A DNA stretch of 64,000 nt from Micrasema longulum (taxonomy: Eukaryota > Arthropoda > Insecta > Trichoptera > Brachycentridae), in contig JAGVSM010003009.1 of the NCBI GenBank assembly GCA_022494885.1, forward strand, positions 1-64,000. Reading direction: 5' to 3'. A program made the translations under genes and the position numbers. The notes under the pieces are model-generated. The model saw only the letters and a program-made list of their open reading frames with translations, made no database searches and was not told the DNA's origin. Shown here piece after piece: positions 10,470 through 22,619 of the stretch; position 1 is the stretch's first letter; each line of letters opens with the position of its first letter.

Positions 10470-10700
10470 TGGGAAGTTAAAATTTATCTTCAATTTTATC
10501 TACTAAGTAAAATTAAGTTTTCTGTATGAAAAAAAGAATATGATTACATTTTTTTCTTTACATGTTCAATTACCGGTTACCGACAAAGATATTTTGAATT
10601 TTTATACAAATATACACACTTTCATACATAAATATCGATATTAGTTTATACCTTCTAGTATACCAATGAAGATAGCCGTTCATAATCGCGGCCCTGCTGA
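10470..10700 (-). mobile_element. Diverged copy of the GGCCCCGATTACAATAG MITE
   Basis: TTTATCTTCAATTTTATCT and AATTAAGTTTTCTGTATGAA match the reverse complement of the element at 28244-28496. The far end keeps ATAATCGCGGCCCTG, a decayed version of its terminal repeat. The near end is adjacent to the perfect palindrome at 10411-10461. Confidence 0.55.
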
Positions 10701-11735
10701 GCATTCTTAAAACTGAGAAAAAGACATTTTTATTTAGTCTTACCAAATAAAAAACGTGAAATAATTTTTAAAATGTATTAAACTGTTATATTCTCGCTCT
10801 CCTATAAGATAGACCGACCAAATAAAGTAATTAAAGGTGTCTTTATTGAACGTTGCCCTCAAATTGCCCCTGGAGCGGAAATAATTAATGCGTATTAACA
10901 CAAAGTTTCTGAGATGTCTGACGACCACAGCGTAAAGCAAGATCACGAAAAATATTTATTTTTTTATTTAGTACTCAAATTTATGATTACACATAAAATA
11001 ATAACGAGATTATTTTACTTCAAAATATGTCAATTAAACGAATAAAAATAAAGCAAAACTTTAATAGTCATAAATAAAATAATGCGCAGAAAGTTAATGT
11101 TCAAATATTGGGAAAAAATAGTATCGCTTGTTTACAATATTGAAATAAATATTTTATATTATTTACCAGAGCAAATATGTATAAAATAAATTGTGTACTG
11201 TATGGATTTATTTTTTGAACTTAACACAAGAGTAAAGATCTCTGTAAATTTTATTACAAATATACTGGTATTTGTGGGAAAACGAAATGAATAAAAATGT
11301 TTATTTTCTAACAGTTTCATGCTTCTTACAGATATGTATTTTCTGATTTATAGCTGAAGTGGTCTCGCAAAGGACAATGTGAAGGCGACCACGATAAAAT
11401 ATTATTATCGATATAATTATCGATTTGTTCTCCCTCAATAAATCAACCAATATGACATCTTATCGTCCACAGCGTGACCAATCAACGATCAGCAGAAAAA
11501 ATATGAAAGTGGATGAGATGAAGAGATATGGCACGAAAGGGCAAAATCATACGTATGAATCATAATAACGAACTTGTATTTTAACAAATAAAAGAAAGTG
11601 CGTAAAATTATTGCTTATTTTTAAAAGATAAATCTCGTATTTTTTTATGCCAGTTTTTCGTATATTACTTAATTTATTACGTAGATCATTTTTACGGCTA
11701 GCTGGGCCATATATCCCGAATGCATCCCGAGAGTT
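10701..11735. other. AT-rich, no recognised gene
   Basis: An open frame on the - strand (10740-10946) shows no recognisable family. The remainder has no feature that I can support. Confidence 0.35.
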
Positions 11736-11737
11736 TT

Positions 11738-11932
11738 AACCACTAACCACGCTTGGCATTAGGTTCTCGCTGTCTTGGATGGCCACGGCTGATAGTTCGT
11801 CGGCAGTTCACGTCTTTACTACTAGACGCAGACTTGACTTGGGAGGACACACGGGAATCGGCCGCAGACATAGAGGCATGGAGAAATTTAGTGGACAACA
11901 TATGCTCCACTTGGGGAGCGGACATGTATTAA
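11738..11932 (+). pseudogene. LINE C-terminal fragment
   Basis: On the + strand the frame reads DADLTWEDTRESAADIEAW then RNLVDNICSTWGADMY and a stop. That is the pattern at the very end of many LINE proteins (LTW-D---A-DR--WR-LV--LCS). The upstream part GWPRLIVRRQ corresponds to the GRPxxTWRR stretch with changes. The - strand open frame over the same bases is a shadow. Confidence 0.6.
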
Positions 11933-12099
11933 GTGTAAAATAAAACCCAAACCCTGTAGAGCCGATAGCTACAGTTGAAAAACCATTTGAACAAATAATT
12001 AGTCATGCCAATAAAAATTAAGAAAATGATGGTTAATATGTAGTTAATGTAATTTATCTATTCCTATATTGTTATCTTTTTTTCCTGTAAGATACAACT

Positions 12100-12250
12100 C
12101 AATCAGCATCACCATCCCCTTCTCCGCATCTAATGATGCATAGGACACACGTATTGTATAGTAACTCGATATTTTTTGATACATTAAGGTACGATGATCA
12201 GTCTTACGCCCTTGGATCTGGATCCATGGGCTGGTTCAGGGGCTTCGAAG
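12100..12250 (-). repeat. SINE3 fragment
   Basis: It contains CACCATCCCCTTCTCCGCAT, AAGGTACGATGATCAGTCTTACGC in two pieces and a degraded GGGCTGGTTCAGG, that is, the tail half of SINE3 in reverse. Confidence 0.6.
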
Positions 12251-12570
12251 CATAGCGCTACAAAAAATCTATCAGGATCTCGCTAAGAAATCGAATGGAG
12301 TATAAGTCCATATTGCGGTCTAGCGATTAGAACAATGAAAAATTAGTATAGGTTGTACATAATTTGGGCAGATTGGAAGATTTTTTTTTTGTGTAATCTT
12401 TTAGTGATATAAAAAATAATCTCGATTAAAAAAAAGCGTTTGCAGTTTAGCGGGAATTTAAACGTATTACCATAAAATTACAAATGTGATATTTTTTCAA
12501 TAAAAAAATAATTCATCGGTTTTCCTTGAAATCTCAGTAAGATTTCTAAAACACTATCAATTTGCACTTT

Positions 12571-12737
12571 CTCGTGGTATTGCGAACTCAACGAACAGAA
12601 ATCTGAGGTTGGAACCCCGCTCTACCAGAACTTGATTGCCAATTTCCAATAATAAATTATTTACAGCTCGTTAAAAAAGGGCCCAGAAATTTAAATTTTG
12701 TTCAAACTATAAAAACGCAAATATTTCTTTTTTTAAC
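12571..12737 (+). repeat. SINE2 copy
   Basis: A decayed tRNA-like head (GAGGTTGGAACCCCGCTCTA) is followed by CCAGAACTTGATTGCCA, CAGCTCGTTAAAAAAGG and the family tail ATAAAAACGCAAATATTTC. It aligns with the reverse complement of 15272-15750 and 32474-32665. Confidence 0.6.
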
Positions 12738-13134
12738 AAAAATTATAATGTGAAATAATTTATTAAAGTATCTGTTGGTGTTGTTTTTTCACCCTAACAT
12801 CTCCAGGACGCATAATACTCTAATTACATTTTTTTCACTGCCCTTAAAGGTGTAATGAAGCCTGAACCTTTAAGCATTCCCGAGGGGATGATTATCCAAT
12901 ATCTTATCAGGGTCGATTAACCAAACGAGTTTTTAATAAAAACCCTTTGAATTTTCAGTAGAAAGTTTAAGGTGTCATCAACTTGTGATCATGTCTCTAT
13001 TTATTTCCATTAATATTTACGTAAAAAACTTTTATTTATTTGTTTTATAAGGATGGTTTGACATGACATTAGTATATTTAACGGTAACACTTCTAATATT
13101 GATGTCAGTGTCAAAACCTGATTTTTATTTTAGC
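12738..13134. other. AT-rich, no recognised gene
   Basis: Nothing supportable was seen. Confidence 0.35.
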
Positions 13135-13460
13135 CGGAATACATTTTGGCTGGCCAAATTTCAAACATACGTATACTATACTCCAGGAGCTAGACATTAG
13201 AGAAAAATTAACATCTATGTGCGAGAAAAGAATTCCGCAGTTCTTTGAAAATATTTCCAAAGGGAACTCTGATAAGGACAAGGTCGCGTGGACGTCAACC
13301 GACAGTATGGAGTGGCTTGGTCGCTGAATTATCCACCGACAAATGCCTACCAATCAGCACAAGACCGTCCCGGATAAAGGGAGATTGTCCACAAACGAAC
13401 CATATCTAGAGTCGGGCGTAATCATCATCCTCAAATATGAAGCGCGGAATAAAGAGAGAA
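13135..13460 (+). pseudogene. Decayed LINE C-terminus
   Basis: One frame reads LDIREKLTSMCEKRIPQFF; a second continues RSRGRQPTVWSGLV and then ESRA. This order (L-I---LS--C--RI--FFGH, then RGR-PTRWSD) is the tail of a LINE protein common in insect genomes. The frame switch and stops show decay. Confidence 0.45.
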
Positions 13461-14760
13461 CCAAATTTCGAAACGGTTCCGTATTGTAAAAGGGCTAATC
13501 GATGATTACCGATATTGTCAACACTTGGCATTTTACAATTTGGCTAGCCACTCTTAGAGGAAAATCAGTGATGTTTTTTTTTTTTTTTAATTTTGTTAAA
13601 GGTCTATCAAACAAAGCCATGTTTTAAAAAAAATATATGTAATAGGTAAATTGAAAATCAACAAAACAACTTTCAGTCAAAGAGGATTGGCCTACTACTC
13701 GGTTAAAGTGTACAATCTACTTGCATTATTCATAAGGACAATTAAATAATTATGTATATAAATATATGACTTATCGAGTTTCTCACGCCCCTCTTTCAAA
13801 AAACATCCACCAGCTAACTCAATCGTCAAGAATAATAGTCCATAAAATTAAGAAATGTTTAAGACTCAACGAGATCTCTCGCAGATTTACCCAGGAGAAT
13901 AGTTTAGAAATTGAATCAAAAGACGTTCGAATGATGTTCACAAAGTTTATTCTTTAATACAATTACGTTTACAATATTAATCCGCTTCTTCAAACTTATC
14001 TTAATTAATTTACTCATAGTTATTAAACACGAAATTATTCAAATAAGCTATTGTGATTTATGGAGTGAGATAAATGATTCATTACAAACTAAAAATCAAT
14101 GAGACTAGAATTTTATATTATTCAACATAAAAATAAATTAATACAATAAAACCGAGGAGAATGGTGCAACGGCGGTTGATTATAATTATCATCATACTAT
14201 ATAATTGGGACATATTCCTCATAAATAAGTCACATAATCTATCGATCGACTTAAGAAATTCCATTTGATCCATTTATATGTTGACTTTCCTTTGACAGCT
14301 TTGAGTTTTCAAGTATAGAACTCCAAGATGGCTGGTCGTCATTCAATAATTAAATGTACGGAAGTTCAGATATTTTCTCAAAATGGGATACGAGAAATCT
14401 TCCCCATAAATCTGAGTGCTGCGATATACGATAATGATTTATTATTTAAGTAAAAGGGTAATGAAAGTTCTGCCATGATTCAATTTAGGGGGTGGTCAAC
14501 AAAGGGAATCAATTTCAGTTCCATTTTGATGTTATGAAAGTCTTCCCACGTTATTTTACTCTCAGCGTCAGCGAAAGCTCACACGCTTCAGTATTGTTGC
14601 CATCCTGGCATTCTGTCTGTCAACCCGTCGACAGTTTCCTCTCTGGCCCACAGTATTACCAGGTGTAAATTAACTTTACTTGTTCAAAAAATTAGGCATG
14701 GTACCTGCATATTTAATACCATGACAGTTACCCCTTAATAATCTTCTTTTTCTTTCTGTG
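13461..14760. other. AT-rich, no recognised gene
   Basis: The stretch 14565-14670 is richer in GC, with no frame recognised. The open frame 13766-13957 (+) has no family resemblance. Confidence 0.35.
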
Positions 14761-14764
14761 TCAT

Positions 14765-15225
14765 TTCAGGTCCCCTCGACGTTGGTGATCACTCTAGAGT
14801 AGGCATTCCGGTCCTGTGCCAACTGGAGCAGCGCCTCAACCCCACGCACTCCCGTCCAGTCGCGAATGATTCTCAGCCAGGACATCTGTTACCTTCCAAC
14901 TCCACGCTTTCCCTCGATCTTTTCCATCATGATTAGCTGTTGGAGCGCATATTTGCTTCCGCGCATGATATTACCTAGAGTGTTCTCTGTTTTATTGAGA
15001 ATGGTGGTTCTTTTTCGTCACTGGCTGGTCTCAGCACCTCCACGTTGGTCACTAAATCTGTTCGTAGAATTCAGCATTTTTAGGTGAAACTATATTTCAA
15101 AATCCTCTAATCGATTCATGGAGTTTACCTTGAGAGTCCACGTTTCAACCCCGTAAAGCAGTATTGACCACGCATAGCACTTGACCATCCTCTGTCTCAG
15201 TTTTAATAAAGACTATTACTGCAGA
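14765..15225 (-). pseudogene. LINE-F RT C-terminal region
   Basis: On the - strand it reads LRQRMVKCYAWSILLYGVET, WTLKVNSMNRLEDFEI, then GNIMRGSKYALQQLIM, GKRGVGR, MSWLRIIRDWTG and LLQLAQDRNAYSRVI-NV. This is the order of the RT thumb and C-terminal part of LINE proteins (LLYG-E-WTLK, HIMR--KY-LL-LI--GKI-GKRG-GR--MSWL). Two or three stops interrupt it. A second small piece of the family is at 43600-43690. Confidence 0.7.
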
Positions 15226-15271
15226 AAAATGATTTCGTGCCATTGAATGCCTAATAATCGATTGTGCACTT

Positions 15272-15750
15272 TTTTTTTAGTAAAAAGATAAATATTCGGA
15301 TTTTTATGATTTACCTAAATACGAGGGTTGTCTGTAAAATAAGTTTCCCTATTTTTTTTAAAAACGAAAACCATTTTTTTTCAATAAGCAATACTTCCAG
15401 CTACCTTTACGGCCTGGCGGGAGACTTCTACGACCAGGGAATCAAAAAGATGGTGACCCGGATAAAAAAGTGCATCGAAGTCAACTGAGACTATGTAAAG
15501 AAATAGCTGAAAGTCTAAGCTTTCTAATGATGTATTGCTCGTTGTAAATAAAATTGGTTTTCATTGTGAAAAAAAATAGGGAAACTTATTTTACGGACAA
15601 CCTTCGTATTTCAATTTTGGTGTCCATTTTCAACGAGTTGTAAAAAACTTACTACTAGAAAATGGGAATCAAGTTGTGGTAGAGCGGGATGCGAACTTCG
15701 GACCTTTGATCCGTGAGTCCAAAATACTAGCCACAGAACCACAAGCCTAA
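15272..15750 (-). repeat. SINE2 copy split by a mariner derivative
   Basis: 15609-15750 carries the family body and a tRNA-like head read on the - strand (TTGTGGTTCTGTGGCTAG, B-box AAGTTCGCATCCC). The tail of the same SINE resumes at 15272-15321 (AAATATTCGGATTTTTATGA, TTTACC) on the other side of the mariner element. The copy at 32474-32665 shows the unbroken arrangement. Confidence 0.7.
15322..15606 (+). mobile_element. Mariner internal-deletion derivative (285 bp)
   Basis: Terminal inverted repeats of about 38 bp begin CGAGGGTTGTCTGTAAAATA and, at the other end, CGAAGGTTGTCCGTAAAATA. TA duplications lie at 15320-15321 and 15607-15608. The interior keeps the transposase C-terminus in frame at about 15402-15506: LYGLAGDFYDQGIKKMVTR, then KCIEVN, a TGA where mariner proteins have Gly, DYVKK and a stop. 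The catalytic core is absent. It is inserted in SINE2. Confidence 0.85.
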
Positions 15751-16250
15751 TATAAAGATGTTTTTGTACATACTTAATCATATATGTATGTACATTGAAA
15801 TTGGCAGTTGAGTTGTATTGTACATTTGAATATATTAAATAACACAAGAGCATTTGAACATGAATATGGAGTGTCCTCTAGTTAGGATAGTCTCCACCTA
15901 ACATGGTTTAGCCTGTAAAAAATTGTACTTCAAAAAATGTTTATATCCCGTGAGATTGTGTATCATAAATTGAATAATTCCATCTGAATTAAAAAAACCT
16001 TTGTTTTATTTCAATAGGATGGAAAATAAAAATTCGTTCAACTAAAAGTTAAAAACAAACAAGTTACATAAATCTTTATATTGTTATCTGGCATTTAAAT
16101 CACAAAATCAAACTTTATTTGTAATTCTGTTTGATTTATTTGACAGCTTTGAAACATACATTTGACAAAAAGACATTATTTATTTCGGTAAATTATAAAA
16201 AAACATATACGGTTTAAATCTGATACGTGATTGAAATATTTGCGTTTTAG
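15751..16250. other. AT-rich, with a short repeat shared with 49678-49740
   Basis: 15866-15920 (GTTAGGATAGTCTCCACCTA, ACATGGTTTAGCCTGT) matches 49683-49730 (GTTTAGAATAGTCTCCATCT, ACATGGCTCAGCCTGT). Its type is unknown. Confidence 0.4.
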
Positions 16251-16254
16251 ATTG

Positions 16255-16655
16255 TGGATTTATGTGTCCGAGCGCATGAAAAAAACAGTTATATGTGTGA
16301 AACAGAACCAAAACACTGAGCAAGTGTTTTCCACTCGATGCTGCTCTCAGATAAAAATCTTGGATTAGGAAATCGAGGGGAGATAAGTCCGCCTCGTAGT
16401 GTAGTGGTTGGCTCATTCACATACCATGCTTAAGGTTCGATTCTTTGATGGATGGACGGGAAATATTTGTTTTGAAGGTGATCCTGTATTGTAATATTTT
16501 ATTGTTCTTAAATTGGCACCTGAAGCGTAAGGCTTGTTGCGCTGTCTTCCATGTAAAGAAATTTATCTAAATACTCTGCGATTAAAAGAAGTTCCAATGC
16601 AGTGCCCTATAGGTGTGGGTCTTCCACTGGGTGCGGACAGGGAAATGATGATTAT
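16255..16655 (+). repeat. SINE3 copy with 5' extension
   Basis: The tRNA-like head GTAGTGTAGTGGTTGGCTC and B-box AAGGTTCGATTC are preceded by a conserved 5' block (GTGTGAAACAGAACCAAAAC, CTCGATGCTGCTCTCAG) also present at 29572 and faintly at 47830. The body and AATGATGATTA end follow. Confidence 0.7.
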
Positions 16656-17399
16656 GGTGTTTTGCGAATTACTAGCATTGATATTATTGATCATGATTTT
16701 TTATTAAAAATTCATGTATTGTTCGGACTAATTCTCAACCAAATCCATATGTACCTCTCCGTCCTTTCCATTTCGCGCTCCATGTAACAATAATTCTACG
16801 TGTGATTTCCGGAAAAAACATAACATTATCGATACACAAATAACATTCTAAGAGTGAAGTGCGTTTTCTTTCATCAAAATCTGTCATCAAGCGAGCTATG
16901 CCAGCGTCTATTTAGACCGCTAGCTCCATACAAAGCTGTGCCAGCGTCTGCCAGCCACCGCCAGCTTCACCAGCCAGGTTAGTGGAGTTGCGCAACCTTC
17001 GTTCCTAACAATTCAGTTCATTTACTAAGTTTTCTTCCTCCTAGGACGATGTATTCTTAACACCTCGTCCACTCCTCAACGTTTATACTTTTTATATTCC
17101 CAGTTCATAGATATGAAAAATTCTGTAAATATTTCAACTCATCTTTTAGGTTTTATTTTGCAAATCATCATTTTTGTTTTTTTTTCGATTTTTATTTTAT
17201 TTATCTTATTTATACAAAAATATATTATTTTTTTAAATACATAAAATTAAATTGATCGAAAACAAAAATATTTAACACGTAAGACTCCACTTATTAATTC
17301 CATATGATAGTTGGTATTTAATATCATTGATACAGAACACAAGTGCAAATCAATTTGATAAGTAAACTTGACACGCATTATGGCCTCGTCAGCAACAGA
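16656..17399. other. Intergenic, includes a CCAGC-rich patch
   Basis: 16895-16985 repeats CCAGC about seven times (TGCCAGCGTCT twice). A good-looking acceptor TTTTCTTCCTCCTAG ends at 17044, but what follows is not convincingly coding. Confidence 0.35.
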
Positions 17400-17800
17400 T
17401 CTGATCACGTGGAGGTCACTAAAGGAAGTAATATTGCAAGCCGAGTGCACACAAAATGGAGCCGCGCCGCGCCGTGTGCAATTTGTTCCTATTAGAATTC
17501 GCATTCAATAGACGCGGTATTGGAAGAACGCGGACAATTTCATTGTCACGGCGTTATATCTACTTCGGATTTAAATGTCAACGCTTTCCCAAAGAATAGG
17601 CACCGCCACACTTCCTTCTATTTAGGGCATCCAATCGAAAGTAGAAACTCCCGAAATTTCCATAGAGATGCTAGTGTCGAAATTTCGAGACCAGCGCAGC
17701 AGTGCGACTCTGAGCCCTTTCTAGGGAGTAGAAAACGCGACGAAAACGCGACGCTAGCACTTAATTTTTTTGCTAATTACGTTCTATCAACGTTTTCTCT
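17400..17800. promoter_or_regulatory. CpG-rich island, possible promoter
   Basis: This stretch is dense in CpG (GCCGCGCCGCGCCGTG at 17460-17475, repeated AAACGCGACG near 17730-17750) in otherwise AT-rich, CpG-poor DNA. Open frames on both strands here are a by-product of composition. No TATA or initiator could be fixed. It is 8 kb upstream of the glycoprotein exon on that gene's strand, which makes it one candidate promoter. Confidence 0.35.
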
Positions 17801-20400
17801 ACCCCGTTAAGGGCGTTTAGAATCCCACGACAGGTGTTAAAAGAAGAGTGTAGGAAGAGTATAAGAAGAGCATAGGCAAGAAATGGCGCTCGCTGGATTA
17901 TCTCATTTTGATACAGGTCGTAATTCGGTTGTGTTCGAGTGAATTAGATATGTCCCATGGACGCTTACCTTTGCTTTTATACCTTTATTAATAATAGTGA
18001 ATAAAGATTAATGACAAATTCAATTTTTTTGACGCTGGATTGTTTAGGTTTAAGAAGTGTATACAAAATGCGTTTTTATATTGATATATTAATTATGTAC
18101 ATTTAATTTTGATGGATTACATTGCTGGTTTTGTTTCGACGCATATTTGTTTATTGTTTTCATTGGTATTTTATGATTTTTTTTTAATAGTTTCATATTA
18201 ATGAATGTTTTTTTTTTAATAATTTAAATTTCATAATTTTTATTGTTTATTTTATTTAAATACGTATTTTATTCGTGTTTATTTTATTATTAATTTGTAC
18301 GATTTTTGCAATTTTTTTTCAATTTTTAAAACAATTTATTTTGCTTATTTTAAATAAATGTGTATTTAGTTGGTATTTACATGTAATTGATAAAAGGTAA
18401 GTAGTGTCTATTTTTATTGTTTAAATATTTATGTGTATTATGTATTATTTTTCATTGTTTGTAAACCAAATAAATAAATAAGTAATCTGTTAAATACCTG
18501 TCTAGGTCATTTACATAGAGTAGAGTTTGGGATACGTTAATTTCTTAAATTTAATTTGTGTGTAATATGGATTAATTTGTATGAATAAAATAAAAAGTAA
18601 ATACATAAATAAAATAAATGTTTATAAATATTAAGGTTTCGTATGTTTGTGGCCGCAAATCTCGGAAAGTAATCAATGGATTGACTTTGATTACTTATTT
18701 TTTAACAGAACATTGCATTTTAGCTTTGTACTTTTTATTAGGAAGTTCTAACGAAAACGGAACATTCTGTTTGTTTTAAATTGACTCATAATAATTTGTC
18801 ATAGTTAACAAGTACTGAACAACAGTGTTACACAGTGCTGCCATTGTATCAATTTTAGCCAAATTGACTTTTTTCTTTCTTTATATTCTACACTATGGTC
18901 ACAGCAACGCAAATAAATATATTAAATTAAACAATGTTTTCTCTCTGTAAATCTATAGTTTTTTCTTTTTTTTTTTTAATAACAAATAGAAATACAATAT
19001 TACAACTATTTTTTTTACATTAGTAAAAGAAATAAACAATTCTTGTGTACATAATGAGGAGTGACGATTCAAGACTATTTTTATTTACTCCCCTAATAGT
19101 TAATATCAGACAAAGCCACAGCGAAACTTGGCTGGGTTCAGCTATATAAAATAAGAAATCAATAAAAAAAGTTTAAGTTGTTATTTTAATATTTTTCCCG
19201 ATAACTTCAAAACTGTGCCTTATAATTTTCATACAAAAACATAAAACGTTATGTAAATTTCCTCTAGAAAATAATATTATTTCGTCTAAGTGTTTCTTTT
19301 CATAAGTATCATTACTACTTTGGCTGGAATTATATTATGAAATTAATCCAATCGTATTTTTCCCGTACGATATTAATATTATATTAGAAAAAATGTTTAT
19401 TTTATATTGTTCAATGTTTTGTCTTAAATCATCGTTTATTTTAGTGCTTTTTGCTTTTATATTTTGTAAATCAAGCAATATTTTACTATTTAATTTATGA
19501 TTTATAGGCTTAGCGATTATTAAATTTGAATAAAATATTTTATTTCATTTTTTTTTATATACAAGAAGATGTACAGTTCAAATAATTATAAAAAAAAATA
19601 CGAAAAAAATATATTTACATAAAAATAGTAGGGCCAGCCATCCAATAATATGTATTCACTTAATTGCGACGACGTCAACTATACAATATCATATATATAA
19701 TATAATATACTATATATTAAAGTAAAATAAATATGGACATAACAAAGAGATAGTGGGAAGGAAAATATGAAAATCGACGAGGAGTGGTGAAGGAGAAATG
19801 AAGGAAAATAGGGGTGGAAAATTGCATTTAATTTAATGCTAAAGAGCAAAAAAATAGACAAAACGTCTACTCTCTGTTAATTTGTATTAAGCTTATTAGT
19901 TGCCTTCTGTACCTATTATGTGGAGTGTGAAATATATTAAGACTATTAAAATTCTTGTTATTTCACTATATTTCACATATACGAGGGATGGTAGAATGTT
20001 TTCGATGATTAGTTTAAATGTTGAAAAAAAAAAATTTTTGCCTTACACGTAATGAAACACACGTTAAAATTCTATCCATTAAATTAACTGACGACGGTTC
20101 ACGAGGAACCCAAACGTGGTACTTAGAAACATCCTCATACTATGCAAATGTTACACCACGGATGATTGGTTACATTTTTACGGCGATCTCACTGCTGTTC
20201 TGACGTGAATCAGCATCAATTATGGCTGTACTTTTGTCATCATCAGCTGTCAAAGGCAGCAAAAATATTTTGAGTTGTCACAGTTCAGATATTCATCAAG
20301 AAAACAATTTCGTTAATGTACTTTATCCACAGAAATTTAATAAATATTTCAGGGCTACGTACGACTCAATAGCTATGGCAATGAGTAGAAAGCAAATGAA
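17801..20400. other. 2.6 kb of AT-rich sequence without recognised features
   Basis: Composition is mostly A/T with long T and A runs. No element ends, SINE boxes or exon-like segments were recognised. TACGAGGGATGGTAGAATG at 19980 resembles a mariner terminus, but no partner was found. Confidence 0.4.
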
Positions 20401-21130
20401 TAGTGACTGACCGATGTTTCGGTTTCGATTTCGATTAGTTTCGCCCGCGGTTTCACTTTCGGCCGAAAATTGGGCGAAACTTCGGCTCGGCGAATACCTG
20501 CGATCGGGATGTGTCGGATTACTTTTGGCTGTACTCAAGTAAAAAATTAGCAGAATTAGAGATATCATTTATTCAAATAATTCGCTATTGTATTGCCATT
20601 GTCTAACATAAAAAATAATAACTAAACTGATTTTATGATTTTTTTACTACCGTTAGGTAGATCTAAGATTTTTTATATTTATATTTCTGTCATTTATTTT
20701 TAGTAAAGTTCCTACAGCGTACATTTAACAACAATATGTTTAACTTAACAACGTACCAAAAAACGCTTAAATCAAACTAATTTATTATCTTTTTTTACTT
20801 TTATATTAAATCTTGAAAAAAAATATTGTTTTGTAATCCCAGGAGTGACAACAAACTCATTTTTTCACTCAGACAGAAGATATTTAAATAAAAATATGGT
20901 AATAATATAGTATCAAGTAATAATATGTACAAAAAACTGAAATAACATAGCAAGTTTGGCATATTAAACAAAGAAATTAAATCAAAACATAATAAAAAAC
21001 ATTTACATACAAGTAAAGTAAGAAATATCTGAGGTAAAAGAAGAACTTAAAACTAAATTTCACCTTCAAGTACCTCCCTCCTCAAGTAGTAATTTTTAAA
21101 ATTCATTTAATCATTTTTTTGGTTCTATAG

Positions 21131-21218
21131 GAGACCCTGGTAGCCCGTTGTACTCATTACATGCAAGGTACAGCAGAGGCCTTAGACCTTAGACCATACC
21201 TTGTCGTGCGTGATCCAG
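21131..21218 (+). CDS. Candidate host-gene internal exon
   Basis: The acceptor TTTTTTTGGTTCTATAG and donor CCAG/GTACGTG bound 88 nt. Only one frame is open, reading ETLVARCTHYMQGT and EALDLRPYLVVRDP plus one base (phase 0 in, phase 1 out). Its composition is clearly coding-like against the AT-rich flanks. The protein family was not recognised and no neighbouring exon was found. It lies between the two possible hAT ends, so it is either a host exon in a large-intron gene or captured sequence. Confidence 0.5.
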
Positions 21219-21460
21219 GTACGTGAATATTTTGACTCAGTCGCGTATTATACTGGTGGTCGCCACTATTGAAGGTATATACGATATCAGTGAGAGAGTT
21301 TTGATTTATTTATTCGTGTTATTTCATCGTCTATTTTATTTAACACTTATGAACGCGTAAGGTTTAACAATAAAAACGATAAATAATTTTGGGCATTGCG
21401 AAAAAACTATTTAATTGTTTAAGGTGATTCTAAACGAAAATATAAAATTAACTGTTCATA

Positions 21461-21635
21461 GGCGGCCTCCGTGGTGTAGTGACTCACGCACGGTAGGTTC
21501 CGGGTTCGATTCCCGGGGAGAACACAAAAATTAAAGAGTGATTTTTCTCAAGCCTGGGTTTTCTGTGATGTAATTCACCACTGTAATTGGGCCTCCTGGC
21601 CTGTTGTAATGCAAAAATAAATCAAAACAAAAATA
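21461..21635 (+). repeat. SINE1 copy with a head deletion
   Basis: It is the same as 1576-1762, but about 14 bases between GTGTAGTG and ACTCACG are lost, removing part of the A-box region. The B-box GGTTCGATTCCC is intact. Confidence 0.85.
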
Positions 21636-21954
21636 GATGGCGCCTTTATAATTTTTTATTGAAAAATGTCATTTATACGTTTGTTTTCAATGGAAAATTT
21701 ACGTAACTTGGCTCTCGGAAATTTTACACTATATTCATTGTAACAAATACCAAAACAATATAATTAAGATCCTTTCCGCATAATGATATACAAAACAAAA
21801 AAAAAAATTATTTTTTTTGTAAAGTGTCCGCAAACCAAGTTTTGTAAAATTTCAATTGAAAATAAACGTAAAATTAGAATTATTCAAAAAATATAATAAA
21901 AGAGCCATCTATGAATAATTTATTTTATTTATTTATACTTTTACATTGTTTGTA

Positions 21955-22560
21955 TTCTTTTTTTATACAGAATAATGTTCCCTCACTGGGGTGTCCCGTG
22001 CCGAGGGAAACATTTTACAAAATGTGAAACATGCCTAAGATTAGCTATTTAACAAAGTTAACATAATAATAACAGCTTACCCACCACATACCGCACACCG
22101 CATCTGAAGACATAAGTCTCCTTGGCGGTGCCCACTTACACAGAAAATTTGCTCGTTGTCAAACGAGAAAAGCTGCCCGAAGGAGCTCTCTGAAATCTGA
22201 TAGCCTAAGCATCTTCGTGCTGAAAGAAAGTAATCCAGAAGTACATGTTATGTACTTCATTGGATTGAGAAGAGAGGGAAGTGAATTCTTTACTGACTGG
22301 GATTAAATTGATTGGACATGATCAATTCGCCGAAATGATTACAAAACTTTTTAAAAGCCTTGAAATTCTTTTTAGAAGCCAGCAGATCTGTATATCCGAC
22401 GGGACCTATAACAGGGCCACGGATAGTAGCGAGAAGCTCCATTCGGTTATCATAGAGAAGGGGAAAGGGACAAGACCACAGGAGGTGTTCAGAAGATTGG
22501 TTAGGATATCCGCAGCAGCACGAAGGGGAGTCAACAATATTAAAAACAAATATCAAATAT
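21955..22560 (-). pseudogene. LINE 3' end with zinc-finger-like C-terminus
   Basis: On the - strand a frame from about 22560 reads NIVDSPSCCCGYPNQSSEHL, LWSCPFPLLYDNRMELL and on to NQFNPSQ. The C-x-C-G...H...CP spacing is typical of the C-terminal finger of I/R1/Jockey-type LINE proteins. A 3' UTR to about 21960 follows (CACGGGACACCCCAGTGAGG on the - strand). It is 5'-truncated at about 22560. Confidence 0.6.
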
Positions 22561-22619
22561 AAAAAGGTTCCGTTTCGGTTTTGACTGAAAATCTTATTTT
22601 GGTCGGTCACCAATCACTA

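Larger units (their letters stand above)
20401..22619. mobile_element. Possible hAT-like element, 2.2 kb, non-coding
   Basis: The left end reads TAGTGACTGACCGATGTTTC and the right end, reversed, TAGTGATTGGTGACCGACC. The 8-bp flanks are CAAATGAA and CAAATAAA (7 of 8). A TTTCGG-rich stretch lies inside the left end, as in many hAT non-autonomous elements. No transposase was recognised inside; it holds an exon-like segment, a SINE1 and a LINE fragment. The two ends could also belong to different events. Confidence 0.35.

Noticed and set aside
11743..11925. 60-codon - strand frame
   Set aside because: The LINE-like tail is on the + strand of the same bases.
17044..17110. Terminal exon after TTTTCTTCCTCCTAG
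   Set aside because: The acceptor is good, but two frames are open for some distance and neither resembles a protein; no upstream exon was found.
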